Source: JAFGRR01 sp964563855 (GTDB lineage Bacteria > Planctomycetota > Phycisphaerae > UBA1845 > Fen-1342). From it: 64,000 bases of DNA. The stretch is taken from NCBI GenBank assembly GCA_964563855.1, contig CAZLYU010000001.1, forward strand, positions 1 to 64,000, read 5' to 3'. The notes below the pieces were generated by a model that was given only the letters and a program-made list of their open reading frames with translations, had not been told where the DNA came from and made no database searches. Positions 44,822 through 53,800 of this stretch are shown here, piece after piece (the stretch's first letter is position 1; each line of letters starts with the position of its first letter). The translations under genes and the position numbers were made by a program.

Positions 44822-45676
44822 TTAGCGGCGTCGCAGCAGCAAGGCGCCGAGGCTCAGCAGCGACAGGGCGGCCGGCTCGGGGACGACCCGCAGGTTGTCG
44901 TAGATCACGAACTGCGACTGGAACGGCGACGCGACCGACGTAAAGAGGTCGCCGTGACCGAGGCTGATCTGGCCGTCGGTCGCCTCGGTCGCCGTCTGAA
45001 TGATCGGCGTGCCGTCGAGGCTATAGGTGACGGTCGCGGGGGTGACGTCGATGGTCAGCGTCGTCCAGGTGTTGCCGGGTGAGCCCGGGAACTGGGTGTT
45101 GGGGAAGATGCTCTGATAGGTATCGCCCGTCGACTGGGTGGTGTTGGTGCTGTTGAGGTAGCTGGCGTCGCCGGACGGAACCGCGAGGGTGCCGGGCGTC
45201 GAGTGGCGGTAGTCTGATGCGGAGCCGCCTTCGCCGGTCATGGCCATGAAGTGGCCGCTGCCCGAGATGGGATTGAACAACGAGTTGAGCGTGGCGCCAT
45301 CGCCGGCCACACCGACGTGGGCGTGCTCGGTCGTTCCGCCGGCGCCGGTGACGCCCATGTAGATATCGACGCTCAGCGTGTACGTGGTGACGCCGCTCAG
45401 CACGGTGTTGTGATACGCGGTGATGGTGTCGGCGACGGCGGGGTCGGTGTCGTTGGCGGTGAGACGGAGACCGCCCATATCGCCGGCCATCGAGTTGGGG
45501 GCCAGGGGGATGCCGGCGCCGACATAGTCGAAACCGAAGGTCGACGTGCTGTCGGGATCGGCGCCGGTGACGATCGTGTAGTCGGCTGACGAGTCGACTT
45601 CGAAGTTGTCGCTGATCAACTCTGCGTTCGCAACGCTCGCCGCGAAAACGCCCATCATGACAATCAGTGTGCGCAT
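44822..45676 (-). CDS. PEP-CTERM surface protein
   Basis: A 284-aa protein from the ATG at 45676 (GGAGGAG upstream). The signal peptide is LIVMMGVFAASVANA. The body is a Gly/Thr/Ser-rich beta sandwich with the look of a concanavalin-like (LamG-type) module (LISDNFEVDSSADYTIV at the start, FVIYDNLRV before the end). The end is VPEPAALSLLSLGALLL plus RRR, a standard PEP-CTERM signal. It probably goes to the outer surface through exosortase. Convergent with rpiB. Confidence 0.9.
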   Translation of the reverse strand: MRTLIVMMGVFAASVANAELISDNFEVDSSADYTIVTGADPDSTSTFGFDYVGAGIPLAPNSMAGDMGGLRLTANDTDPAVADTITAYHNTVLSGVTTYTLSVDIYMGVTGAGGTTEHAHVGVAGDGATLNSLFNPISGSGHFMAMTGEGGSASDYRHSTPGTLAVPSGDASYLNSTNTTQSTGDTYQSIFPNTQFPGSPGNTWTTLTIDVTPATVTYSLDGTPIIQTATEATDGQISLGHGDLFTSVASPFQSQFVIYDNLRVVPEPAALSLLSLGALLLRRR

Positions 45677-45725
45677 TGTCTTCTCCTCCGAGGGTGGAAA
45701 TGAAATAGTGACTCTCCTGCAGGCT

Positions 45726-45753
45726 AGGTTAGCGTCTTGCGAGTGCATCGCAA
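45726..45753 (-). promoter_or_regulatory. Sigma-70-type promoter for the PEP-CTERM gene
   Basis: On the minus strand, TTGCGA (45753-45748) and TAACCT (45731-45726) are separated by 16 bases, about 50 bases before the ATG at 45676. Judged by eye. Confidence 0.35.
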
Positions 45754-45797
45754 AGAAAAACGTGGGTCCGGAACGAAGTGCGGCGAGCGGCGATGAA

Positions 45798-46334
45798 CTA
45801 GGGGCGCCAACGTCCGAATAAAAGACGCGTGATGAGTGAGGCCCAGTGCGGCCTCACGCGTCGGAACGACGCATAGCTTTCGCGTTGTTCCTCGAGGTCC
45901 GCTCTGCGCTGGTGGAACTCGGCTTCGAGCAGCGCCTTGCGCTCATAGGCGCTGCGGCCTTCCCAGGAGTCGTAGTTGTCTTGGAGATACTCCCAGTAGA
46001 TCTGGCACTTTTCGAGTTCGCCGCGGTCGAGCCAGATTTTGCTGCATTTCGGGCAGCGATCGAGTTGGATATCCTCCCACATCTTGAACTGCTCTTTCAC
46101 CATGAGCGTGCCGCACGAGAAGCAGGTGAGCTGCTGCGTGCTGTTCGATGCGTCGGCGAGGTCCATCATCTTCTGGCGCACCGGCTCGGGCATATCGATG
46201 TCGCGGCGCCGGCAGATGTTTTCAAGCTTGCCGGTCGTAACCCAATAGCCGCCGCAGCCGCCGCAGGTTTGCACCGGTACGTTTTCGTAGGTCACTCTGG
46301 TGCAATGTGTTTTGCAGACCGGGCAGCGGGCCAT
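45798..46334 (-). CDS. TFIIB-type zinc-ribbon protein
   Basis: A 178-aa protein from the ATG at 46334 (GGGGAG upstream). It carries two zinc ribbons: CPVCKTHC...CGGCGGYW at residues about 4-30, and CFSCGTL...CPKCSKIWLDRGELEK at about 71-105. The second matches the zf-TFIIB pattern. A basic/acidic helical C terminus follows. No enzymatic motif is present. It is the last gene of a minus-strand run kinase-phosphatase-zinc ribbon with gaps of about 50 bp, so a shared role in signalling is plausible but unproven. Confidence 0.85.
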   Translation of the reverse strand: MARCPVCKTHCTRVTYENVPVQTCGGCGGYWVTTGKLENICRRRDIDMPEPVRQKMMDLADASNSTQQLTCFSCGTLMVKEQFKMWEDIQLDRCPKCSKIWLDRGELEKCQIYWEYLQDNYDSWEGRSAYERKALLEAEFHQRRADLEEQRESYASFRRVRPHWASLITRLLFGRWRP

Positions 46335-46386
46335 TCCTTGGTTCTCCCCTTTGTCTTGCCGGCCAGCGACGTCGCGGCGCTCGTTG

Positions 46387-47256
46387 CTATTCGACGCTGA
46401 CGAACTTGCGGGCGGCGCGAGCCAGCTCGTCCGCGACCGGCGTTTTCGATAGGTCAACCGGAACAAACACGCCGTGATTGTGATCGCTCGCGATGATCAG
46501 CATGCGGCCGTCGTGATAGAGACCTTCGTCTTGCGGCGTGTGGCCGACGACGATCGTTTCGACCTCCAATTGCTCGGCGAACTGATCGACCTCCGCCGGA
46601 CGTTGGAACCGACCCCAGACGAGCTCATACGCCGGGCCCCCCGGTTGATAGTCTACGGCGGTTGGACGCCGGTCGAAGATCGAGTAGTCGAAGCGACCGA
46701 TGGTTTGCGAGCCAGGCAAGCTGTGGGCGCAGAACAGGCCGCGGGCGGTGCGCAGCGCTAGCGGCAGCGACGCGATATAGGCGTCGACGGCGTCGAGCAC
46801 GCGCTCGGCGTCGGCCGCGAAGCGGTGCTCCAATCCGCGGCGAAACTCGGAGAGAATCGAGCGGCCGCCTTTGCTGATCTCGTGGCGCATAAGCTGCGAG
46901 AGCTCGTGGTTCGACTGCAGAAAATAGACGTTGTCGGGAAAAGTGACTTTCCAGCGCACCGCGTCGAGCAGCAGATCGATCGAGAGGTCGAGGAATTCGG
47001 GCGGCTGCGGCTCGGCGTGGATCAGTTCATGAAGCACGACGTAGCGACCGGGGCTGCGGTCGAGCTGGCAATAACGCTGCAACTTGGTGAAGTTTTGCTG
47101 ATTGCCGTGCATATCCCCGGTGAGCACCAGTTGGCCGGCGCCGCCGAAGCGCAACATTGATCCGGTGAGGTTGGGATCGCCGTTGTTGAGCGACGCCGCC
47201 TCGTGCAGCAGTTCGCTGGCTTCCTGCGCGTCGGGTCGACCATTCGATTGCGCCAA
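46387..47256 (-). CDS. Calcineurin-like (PPP-type) metallophosphoesterase
   Basis: A 289-aa protein starting at TTG 47256, with AGAGAGG about 6 bases upstream. LTGDMHGN (Asp48, His50), LQSNHELSQ, FCAHSLPG and VVGHTPQ match phosphoprotein phosphatase motifs. The usual GDxVDRG block reads VVLHELIHAE, so one metal ligand may differ. It lies 43 bp downstream of a Ser/Thr kinase gene and is a natural candidate for the opposing phosphatase. Cytoplasmic. Confidence 0.85.
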   Translation of the reverse strand: MAQSNGRPDAQEASELLHEAASLNNGDPNLTGSMLRFGGAGQLVLTGDMHGNQQNFTKLQRYCQLDRSPGRYVVLHELIHAEPQPPEFLDLSIDLLLDAVRWKVTFPDNVYFLQSNHELSQLMRHEISKGGRSILSEFRRGLEHRFAADAERVLDAVDAYIASLPLALRTARGLFCAHSLPGSQTIGRFDYSIFDRRPTAVDYQPGGPAYELVWGRFQRPAEVDQFAEQLEVETIVVGHTPQDEGLYHDGRMLIIASDHNHGVFVPVDLSKTPVADELARAARKFVSVE

Positions 47257-47299
47257 GGTGAACCTCTCTCTCCGGAGCCAATCACCGCCCCTGGGGATG

Positions 47300-48154
47300 C
47301 TACGGCTTTGCGGGCGATTGTCGCTGCTGCATGTGCTCGATCAGATCGAGTCGGGCGACGACGGCCTTCATGTCGACGGGCCGTTTCTCGACTTGCGACT
47401 CGCAGCAATCCATGACGAGCTTTGAGAGGGCCGGTGGGACGTCGGGATTGATGTGGTGGGGCGGATCGTTGCCGCGCTTCGACTCAATCTCGATTCGCTT
47501 GGCCCCGGTGGGGGCGTTTTGAATCATGGTGATGAAATACTTTCCGGTGAGCACCCAGTACATGGTTGCGCCCAGATTGAACACGTCGGTGCGCTGATCA
47601 ATGGGCTTGCGCAGCACCTGCTCGGGAGCGATATAGTCGGGCGTACCCTGGACCCGCGTCTTGATGTGGCCCAGCGGGCAGCTCTGGCCGAAGTCGATGA
47701 TCTTCACGTCGCCGTGCGGCAGAAGCAGGACGTTGTTCGGCTTGATGTCGGCGTGCGCGAAGCCGTGCACATGCATGGCGTCGAGCCCGGTCGCAATTTG
47801 TCGGAACACGCGCAGGCCGTCGGGCAGTTGCGTCGGGCGGCGATCTTCCAGGCGGACGCCGTCGACGTATTCCATGATCAGGAACAGATGCTTGACCTTG
47901 AGCCATTTGCGTACGCGAACGACATCGAAGTATTTGCGCAGTCCTGGATGATCGAGCTTGCTCGCGACCTCGTACTCCGTTTCGGCCTGGGCGATGAACT
48001 TTTCGTCATCCGGCGAGTGGCGCACGACATGCTTCACCGCGACGTGCCGCCGGGTGGTGGACTGAATGGCTAGAGAGATGGTGGCCCCCGCCCCGCGACC
48101 GATGCGGTTGACAATCTCGTAGCCTTCAAGTTGTGAGAAGGCGCCTGCCGGCAT
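47300..48154 (-). CDS. Serine/threonine protein kinase, soluble (Hanks type)
   Basis: A 284-aa kinase with no transmembrane or sensor domain. The Gly loop is IGRGAGATISLA, the ATP Lys is Lys41 in VAVKHV, the catalytic loop is HADIKPNN (Asp136), the metal Asp is Asp154 in IIDFGQS, and the activation-segment end is GTPDYIAPE. The HRD arginine is replaced by Ala (HAD), so this is a non-RD kinase. The gene order kinase-phosphatase-zinc ribbon suggests one regulatory unit. No strong ribosome-binding site is seen. Confidence 0.93.
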   Translation of the reverse strand: MPAGAFSQLEGYEIVNRIGRGAGATISLAIQSTTRRHVAVKHVVRHSPDDEKFIAQAETEYEVASKLDHPGLRKYFDVVRVRKWLKVKHLFLIMEYVDGVRLEDRRPTQLPDGLRVFRQIATGLDAMHVHGFAHADIKPNNVLLLPHGDVKIIDFGQSCPLGHIKTRVQGTPDYIAPEQVLRKPIDQRTDVFNLGATMYWVLTGKYFITMIQNAPTGAKRIEIESKRGNDPPHHINPDVPPALSKLVMDCCESQVEKRPVDMKAVVARLDLIEHMQQRQSPAKP

Positions 48155-48279
48155 GCTTCAAAAGCCGCTGATGGTCATCGTCCCAAATGAAACGACGAAG
48201 ATTAGCTGAGAGCGGGGCGGCTGACCAGCCGCGCGACAGCAATCGTCATCGAGGATGCGCCTGCAGTGCGGTTGGAACG

Positions 48280-48744
48280 CTATTGAAGCATGCCTTTGCG
48301 TATCAGCAACTCGCGCAGTTGTTCGGCCTGCTGATGGCCAGTGCCCACGGGAAAGCGGATGTCGCGCCATGCCAACTGATGCTGCTGATGGAGCAGGCCC
48401 AGCATTTTGAGCACCTGGAGCGCGTGCTGATCGCTGAGCTGATCGCCCGATTCGCCGATGACCAGCATCCAGGCGCTGCCGCCGCGGTCCTGTCGCACGT
48501 CGTAGTACGGGGCCGCGTCGGGCGCGACGATGCAGTCGTAGGCTTCAGGGCTCCCGGCCCAGGCGCCGGCCGGGGCGAACTCGATCGTCAGCGACGTGAC
48601 CGCCGGCCCGACCCGCGCTGTCAGCGGTTGGGCGGTCGCGAGAGCGGGAGACGGCGCCTCGAGCCACATGAGCATGGCCGCACCGACCGTCATGGCGGCG
48701 ACGAGGCTTGCGATAACCTTGGTGTTGCGGGTGTCGGAATGCAT
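48280..48744 (-). CDS. Membrane-anchored hypothetical protein
   Basis: A 154-aa protein from the ATG at 48744; a longer frame to 48813 is possible. One transmembrane segment (VIASLVAAMTVGAAMLMWL, about residues 10-28) is followed by a roughly 120-residue extracytoplasmic part. That part contains YDCIVAPDAAPYYDVRQDRG and WRDIRFPVGTGHQQAEQLRE in place of any domain I recognise. It may sit in the same unit as the kinase downstream (125 bp, with a GCGGCT/AGCCGC hairpin between). Confidence 0.65.
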   Translation of the reverse strand: MHSDTRNTKVIASLVAAMTVGAAMLMWLEAPSPALATAQPLTARVGPAVTSLTIEFAPAGAWAGSPEAYDCIVAPDAAPYYDVRQDRGGSAWMLVIGESGDQLSDQHALQVLKMLGLLHQQHQLAWRDIRFPVGTGHQQAEQLRELLIRKGMLQ

Positions 48745-48956
48745 TGCAACTCTTGTGAAACTGAAGCGGTCTACGCAAAGTCTTAGTTTACCAAGCGGCT
48801 CGAAGCAATCCATAGCGAGCGAATTTTGCGCACGGACCGCCGCTGCCGCTATGTGACCTATCGGTTTTGCGCGGGGGATCTGATCAATTGCACGCAGACC
48901 CGGTGAATGCCTTGCGCAAAATCACTGGCGCAGCGGGCGGAAGCCGCCGGGCTCAC

Positions 48957-49868
48957 CTACGGGTTCGTCACGAGCTGACGCCGATAACGCCAGAACACGC
49001 GGTCGACGACGGCGCCCACCCAGCGGTGATAGAAGGCGATCGGGCCGACCCAGGGAATGATCGCCGACGTGTGGCCCGCCTCGCGCAGGTCGTTGAGGCA
49101 GTGCTGGAGCAGCACGCGTCCGAGGCCCCGACCCCTGGCCGCCGGTGCGGAGCCCATGGGTCCGAAGAAGCCCCACTCGCGATTTTGCGTGGAATGCGCG
49201 CTGAAGGCGATTACCGCTTCGTCGCGAAGGACCAGATGCAGCGCGGGCGGAGCGCAGCGAAACGCGAGTTCCGATTCGTAACGCCAATCGGCCCCAAAGT
49301 GCTCGTCGAAGAACGCATCCAAGCGGGGTTCGTCTCCCGGCGCCGCCCGGCGAACTTCCAGTCCCTCCGCCTCGACGCGCCGCTGCTCGTCGCGCACATC
49401 GAACGGCTTCGCTAACGAGACGCGCAGATTGGTGCAGTCTTTGAACCGCTCGAATCCTCGTCGCTCGAGAAACGACAGGCCGGCGGTGTAGCGCGGATCG
49501 AGCCCGGGCGTAAAGTAGTTTCCGGGGATTGCGAGCGCCTCGACCTCATCGACCTCGCCACGCCACGCATCGAGCGCCGCTTCCAGCATTCGCGACGCGA
49601 TGCCGCTGTGCGACCTGTCGGGCGCCACGCCGAACAGGCCGATCCACGCCCGCCGCTGGCTCGGCCGACTCACGTGCTGCAGCACGCCGACGATTTCTTG
49701 CGCTGTCATTGCGACGGTGACGCCAAACGAAAACTCCGGATGCGGCGAGCGGGGAAAGAGCTTCTCTTCAAGAAGTTCGACGCTGAAGCGATCGTGTACC
49801 AATGACTCGCGCAACAGGGCCCCAATGACGGGCAGGTCTTCTACGGCGGCGGAACGCAGTTCGATCAT
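48957..49868 (-). CDS. Tandem GNAT-type N-acetyltransferase
   Basis: A 303-aa protein from the ATG at 49868 (AGGAG 6 bases upstream, 13 bases after the stop of the large upstream gene). Two GNAT-like halves are visible. The first has IGLFGVAPDRSHSGIASRML. The second has GPMGSAPAARGRGLGRVLL, a good acetyl-CoA pyrophosphate loop (RGRGLG). The C-terminal half, which keeps the better motif, is probably the active one. Acceptor unknown. Tight spacing indicates co-transcription with the 1282-aa protein. Confidence 0.85.
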   Translation of the reverse strand: MIELRSAAVEDLPVIGALLRESLVHDRFSVELLEEKLFPRSPHPEFSFGVTVAMTAQEIVGVLQHVSRPSQRRAWIGLFGVAPDRSHSGIASRMLEAALDAWRGEVDEVEALAIPGNYFTPGLDPRYTAGLSFLERRGFERFKDCTNLRVSLAKPFDVRDEQRRVEAEGLEVRRAAPGDEPRLDAFFDEHFGADWRYESELAFRCAPPALHLVLRDEAVIAFSAHSTQNREWGFFGPMGSAPAARGRGLGRVLLQHCLNDLREAGHTSAIIPWVGPIAFYHRWVGAVVDRVFWRYRRQLVTNP

Positions 49869-49881
49869 GTGCGGCTCCTGG

Positions 49882-52800
49882 CTAGCGCACCACGATGCGC
49901 AGCGGTTGAACGCCAACCGCGACGGACTCGCCGCGTGCGTTCGTCACGGTTGGCGGCGGGGCGTAGCACGCACCCCGGGTGGCGGCGATCCAGATGTACT
50001 CGTTCTCGGCCGGGGCGGCGGAGAGCCCAGGGATATCCAAAACCACCGCACCCGCATCACGTCGCAACACGGAGCCCAGCCCTGCCGACTCGTCCGAGGC
50101 GAACGGCGTCACGCCCATGTTCGGCGGAGAGCGCTGCACCCAACTCAGCTGCCCGAGTGGGTGTTTGGTTTGGATCGTTTCGCGCATCAGCACGCGTTCA
50201 CCGAGCGCGATCGGCTCGTCGGCGAGCAGCGCGCGCAAGCGGAACGCGCGGCCGCGTACGTTGATGACCGGCGTCGCAGCACCTTCGTCGCCCGTGGCTG
50301 GGTCGAGGGCGAAGAGCCGCCGTTGAAGCGTGACGCGCGGCTCCGCACCGTCATGCGGGTCGGCGTCAATTTGGCAGACAAACTCCCGCCGCGCGATGAC
50401 CGAACCGTCGATGAGTGCTTCGGCGACCCACGAGCCAACACCCGGCGCCGCCGCCTCGATGACCCACGTCGACACGTCGGTTGCGTCGTTCGACGCGACG
50501 GGCGACTTCTGCTTGGAAGCGTCGATGTTCAGCAACTCGGGCGTGATGGGGCGCACGCGGACAGCGACTTCGTTTGATGACGCGATCGGCACGCGGAGCG
50601 GCCAGATCAGGCGGTCTCCGACGGTGAGCTGTTGCGGGGCGTCCGCCGCGAGGTGAGTCGGGGGATCCCACGACACGCTCGTGGCTGACGCGCCGGTGGT
50701 TGGCGACCAGACGTAGACGGCATAGGCGCCCGGTTCCGGCAGCGGCGGAGCATCGCACGCGGCCTCACCCGCCGCAATGAAACCCGCCCACGTCGTGGCG
50801 CCCGCATGCCAGGCTTCGATTTCGGCGAGGGGCGCCGGCGGCCCCGGTACGTCAATCGCGCGGCCGGTCGAGTCGGCCCCGATCAGCGGCCTGAGGCGTG
50901 CGGCGGGAGAAGGCGGATCGGCGCCGGGCAGAAACCGCTGCCGGGTGACAGAGTCGACCCGTGTCATGCGAACGAGACGCCGCGTCGGGTGAACGAACGG
51001 CATGGCGACGCGCAACGCGCCGGTTGTCTGGTCCAGCTCAACCGACGGACGCTCCGCGGACCGTGTGGGGGATAAGTCGATCTGACGCGTCATGACCAGT
51101 GCGTCGCGAGACATCGTGTAGAGCTCGATGACGCCGTTGTTCGCGGAGGCGCTCGCGTCGCGCGGGAGGCTGAGGTTGTCGTCGCCCGGAGTGATCACGC
51201 CCGTCGACACGATGTCGTGCGTGCGATGCAGCACCAGCAGCGCGGTAGGGGCGGGCGTCGCGAGTTGGACGGCGATGCGATCGTCGATCGCCGCGGCGCT
51301 GCGGATGCGGATGTGGTCGTCGGTTGCGCTCGGACCGACGGACACGCGTCGCGCGATGACCAGCGGATCGTCGCCGGGGCGACGGATGCGTGCGACGATC
51401 GAGTACTGGCCAGCATGAGCGGGGCGCCAGACGGAGGCGGCGTACATCTCGTCGCGCGCAAATAGCGGCAGGCGAATTGCATCTTCCCCGTCAGCGATGA
51501 TTTCCAGCTCACCTCCGACGGCATGCGCTTGACCGGCGGGTTCGACGACGCCGAGCGACAGCGTGACGGGTTCGCGGGCGACCGGCTGCGAGGGCGAGGC
51601 CTCCAGCCAGGCGTAAATCGGTTCATCGGCCAGCAACACAAGGTGCTCGGCCGTGGCCGCGAGTCCGCTCTCGAGCGTCGCGCTCCAGCGAAATCGAATC
51701 AGGTTGGGTGTGTTCGGATCCAACATGGTCTCGAGCGGGATGAGGCGCTGTTCCATCGTGGCGTCCGGTTGCAGCGTCGCGCGACGTCCGAGCGCGAGCA
51801 GACGCTCCGGCGATGCGTCGGTGGGGAGCTTGAGGCTTATGGCGACGTAGGTCTGCTGCGTTTCGATCACGCCGGCCGGACCGACCACCCGCGCTGACGG
51901 ATCGAGCAGGGTTGTGCCGGTTGGCAGGAACGGAGCGATGGTCGGCTGGAGCGTGTAGACGGGAGGACGGGTGCTGTTTGGGCGGAAGACGTCGCGGCCG
52001 CGTCGCGAAGGCAGCACCGTTGACGCGCGGCGTGTTTCGACGTGCACGGGCTCCGCCACCGCTGACCGCGGGACGCGCAGCGTTGCGCTGAAGAACCCAT
52101 CGTCGGATGGCGTCTCGACCACCTCATCCAAAACACGCCCATCGCCGCCAACGAGCGCGACGGTGACGGGGGGCGCGGACTGATCGCCGAGCGGCTGGTC
52201 GAGATGTCCCAAGACGGTGAGCGGTCCGGCGACCGTCGGCGCCTGCGGGGTCATCGTCATGATCACGCTCGCGCGATCGTCGGCGGCGGTGCGAGCGGGC
52301 AAGTCGCCGCGACAGAACGCCACTTCGTCACCCACCTGAAAGAGCGCCGCCCAACGCCGGCTATTGAACAGACTTGCGGCGGGGGGCAAGGCGAACTGGG
52401 TCAAGCCGTTCTCGAGCGCTAACTCGCGTGGACGGATCGCCCCCTCCGCCCAGAAGCGCACCCGCGCCGCGGACGCGTTCGGGTGGCTTGAACACCAGGC
52501 GACCGCTTGCCGCCGCCCGATCAGGACTGCGGCGTCGACTCGGCTCACTACCAATAAATGCTTGTGTGTGATCGCTGCGCCATCCGTGGCCGTCCCGCGC
52601 AAGATTGCAACGTACGCTCCGGCGGGCAGTGTGAACTCGATCGGCGCGGCGACGATCGTTTCCATCGACTCGGTTGCGGCGTTCGTCTCGACCGCCCTCG
52701 GCGCCAGCGCGAGCGCGCCGCTCGTTGGTAGCTGTTGTTCGGCGAAGCGGCCGGAGCGCTGCGTCAGCCAGCCCCCCAGATCGACCCGCCGCAATTCGAA

Positions 52801-53730
52801 CTCGACCTGCGAGACGCCGCGCGTGATCGGGGTCATGCGTAACGGCTCGTCGGGTCGTGCTGTGGCTGGCAATCGCAGCTCTAACTGGGGAGCGCGCAAC
52901 TGACGCAACCGATCGGCGGCTACGGCGCGATCTGCGGGGTTCGGCGCGTGTTGCGCTGCAGCTTCGTAGAGTCGTACGGCGTCGTTCCAACGTTCGGCGT
53001 CGTCGGCGGCCGGAGCGAGCAGCCAAGCCGCGCGGCCCGCGATCGCGTCTTCGCGCTGCGAGAGCCCTTCGAGCAGCTCACGCGCGGACGCCGAGTCGCT
53101 TTCAAGCAGCAGCTCGCCGAGGACGAGTTCGATTTCGGCGACGTCGTCGGGGGTGCTCAGCGTCCGGGTTTCGGTGAGCAGTTCGCGGACCCGCTCAATG
53201 CGGATGGTCTGCGCAGCGTTCGGGTCGGCGGGTTCTGGAACGAGGGCGAGCGTGCGTGTCCAGTCGTTGTGCTGCGCCCAGGTTTTGGCGAGTGCGACGT
53301 TCGCGGCGCTGCGGCGCGCCGGGACTGAGAAGCGGTCGCGAGCAGCCCCGATCGCCGCGAGCGCTGCGGGCGTGTTGTTGAGTTCGAGCAACGCAGACCC
53401 AAGCGCCAGCCACACTTCCGGTCGGTGTTGCAGCGCCGGATCGTTTCGCAGCAGCGCTTCGAGCCGTGCTCTCCCGGCGTTCAAGATCAGGCGGTCGCTG
53501 GACCGCGCCAGGATCATCGCGTGGAGCACGTCGGCGTCGCGGACGGCCTCCCGCGAACCGGCGCGCGCCAGGGCGAGCAGCCGTTCTGCTTCGGCGTAGT
53601 CTGCGCGGAGGTAGGCGCCGAGCGCCGGACGCGATTCGAATGACCAATCGTCTGAGGCCGCGGCCGGGATGGCGCTGCAGAGCAGCACTGCGACCAAGGC
53701 GCGCAGTCCACCGGAGGGGTTCTGATTCAT
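49882..53730 (-). CDS. Large secreted TPR / macroglobulin-like multidomain protein
   Basis: A 1282-aa protein with a signal peptide (LRALVAVLLCSAIPAAA). Residues about 35-290 are TPR-like helices (ALGAYLRADYAEAERLLALA, ALGSALLELNNTPAALAAI). The rest is a series of beta-sandwich units with repeated phrases such as LPAGAYVAILRG, VWRPAHAGQYSIVARIRRPG and AAPGVGSWVAEALIDG. These resemble the MG domains of alpha-2-macroglobulins. No thioester CxEQ motif and no bait region were recognised, so the macroglobulin call is tentative. It may act as a surface-layer or protease-trap-like scaffold. Confidence 0.72.
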   Translation of the reverse strand: MNQNPSGGLRALVAVLLCSAIPAAASDDWSFESRPALGAYLRADYAEAERLLALARAGSREAVRDADVLHAMILARSSDRLILNAGRARLEALLRNDPALQHRPEVWLALGSALLELNNTPAALAAIGAARDRFSVPARRSAANVALAKTWAQHNDWTRTLALVPEPADPNAAQTIRIERVRELLTETRTLSTPDDVAEIELVLGELLLESDSASARELLEGLSQREDAIAGRAAWLLAPAADDAERWNDAVRLYEAAAQHAPNPADRAVAADRLRQLRAPQLELRLPATARPDEPLRMTPITRGVSQVEFELRRVDLGGWLTQRSGRFAEQQLPTSGALALAPRAVETNAATESMETIVAAPIEFTLPAGAYVAILRGTATDGAAITHKHLLVVSRVDAAVLIGRRQAVAWCSSHPNASAARVRFWAEGAIRPRELALENGLTQFALPPAASLFNSRRWAALFQVGDEVAFCRGDLPARTAADDRASVIMTMTPQAPTVAGPLTVLGHLDQPLGDQSAPPVTVALVGGDGRVLDEVVETPSDDGFFSATLRVPRSAVAEPVHVETRRASTVLPSRRGRDVFRPNSTRPPVYTLQPTIAPFLPTGTTLLDPSARVVGPAGVIETQQTYVAISLKLPTDASPERLLALGRRATLQPDATMEQRLIPLETMLDPNTPNLIRFRWSATLESGLAATAEHLVLLADEPIYAWLEASPSQPVAREPVTLSLGVVEPAGQAHAVGGELEIIADGEDAIRLPLFARDEMYAASVWRPAHAGQYSIVARIRRPGDDPLVIARRVSVGPSATDDHIRIRSAAAIDDRIAVQLATPAPTALLVLHRTHDIVSTGVITPGDDNLSLPRDASASANNGVIELYTMSRDALVMTRQIDLSPTRSAERPSVELDQTTGALRVAMPFVHPTRRLVRMTRVDSVTRQRFLPGADPPSPAARLRPLIGADSTGRAIDVPGPPAPLAEIEAWHAGATTWAGFIAAGEAACDAPPLPEPGAYAVYVWSPTTGASATSVSWDPPTHLAADAPQQLTVGDRLIWPLRVPIASSNEVAVRVRPITPELLNIDASKQKSPVASNDATDVSTWVIEAAAPGVGSWVAEALIDGSVIARREFVCQIDADPHDGAEPRVTLQRRLFALDPATGDEGAATPVINVRGRAFRLRALLADEPIALGERVLMRETIQTKHPLGQLSWVQRSPPNMGVTPFASDESAGLGSVLRRDAGAVVLDIPGLSAAPAENEYIWIAATRGACYAPPPTVTNARGESVAVGVQPLRIVVR

Positions 53731-53800
53731 GCGGGAATTCTAACGTCGCGTCAACGCCGAGACGCCCTCCGCCCCCATAACGCAGGAGACCGCGACGGGT

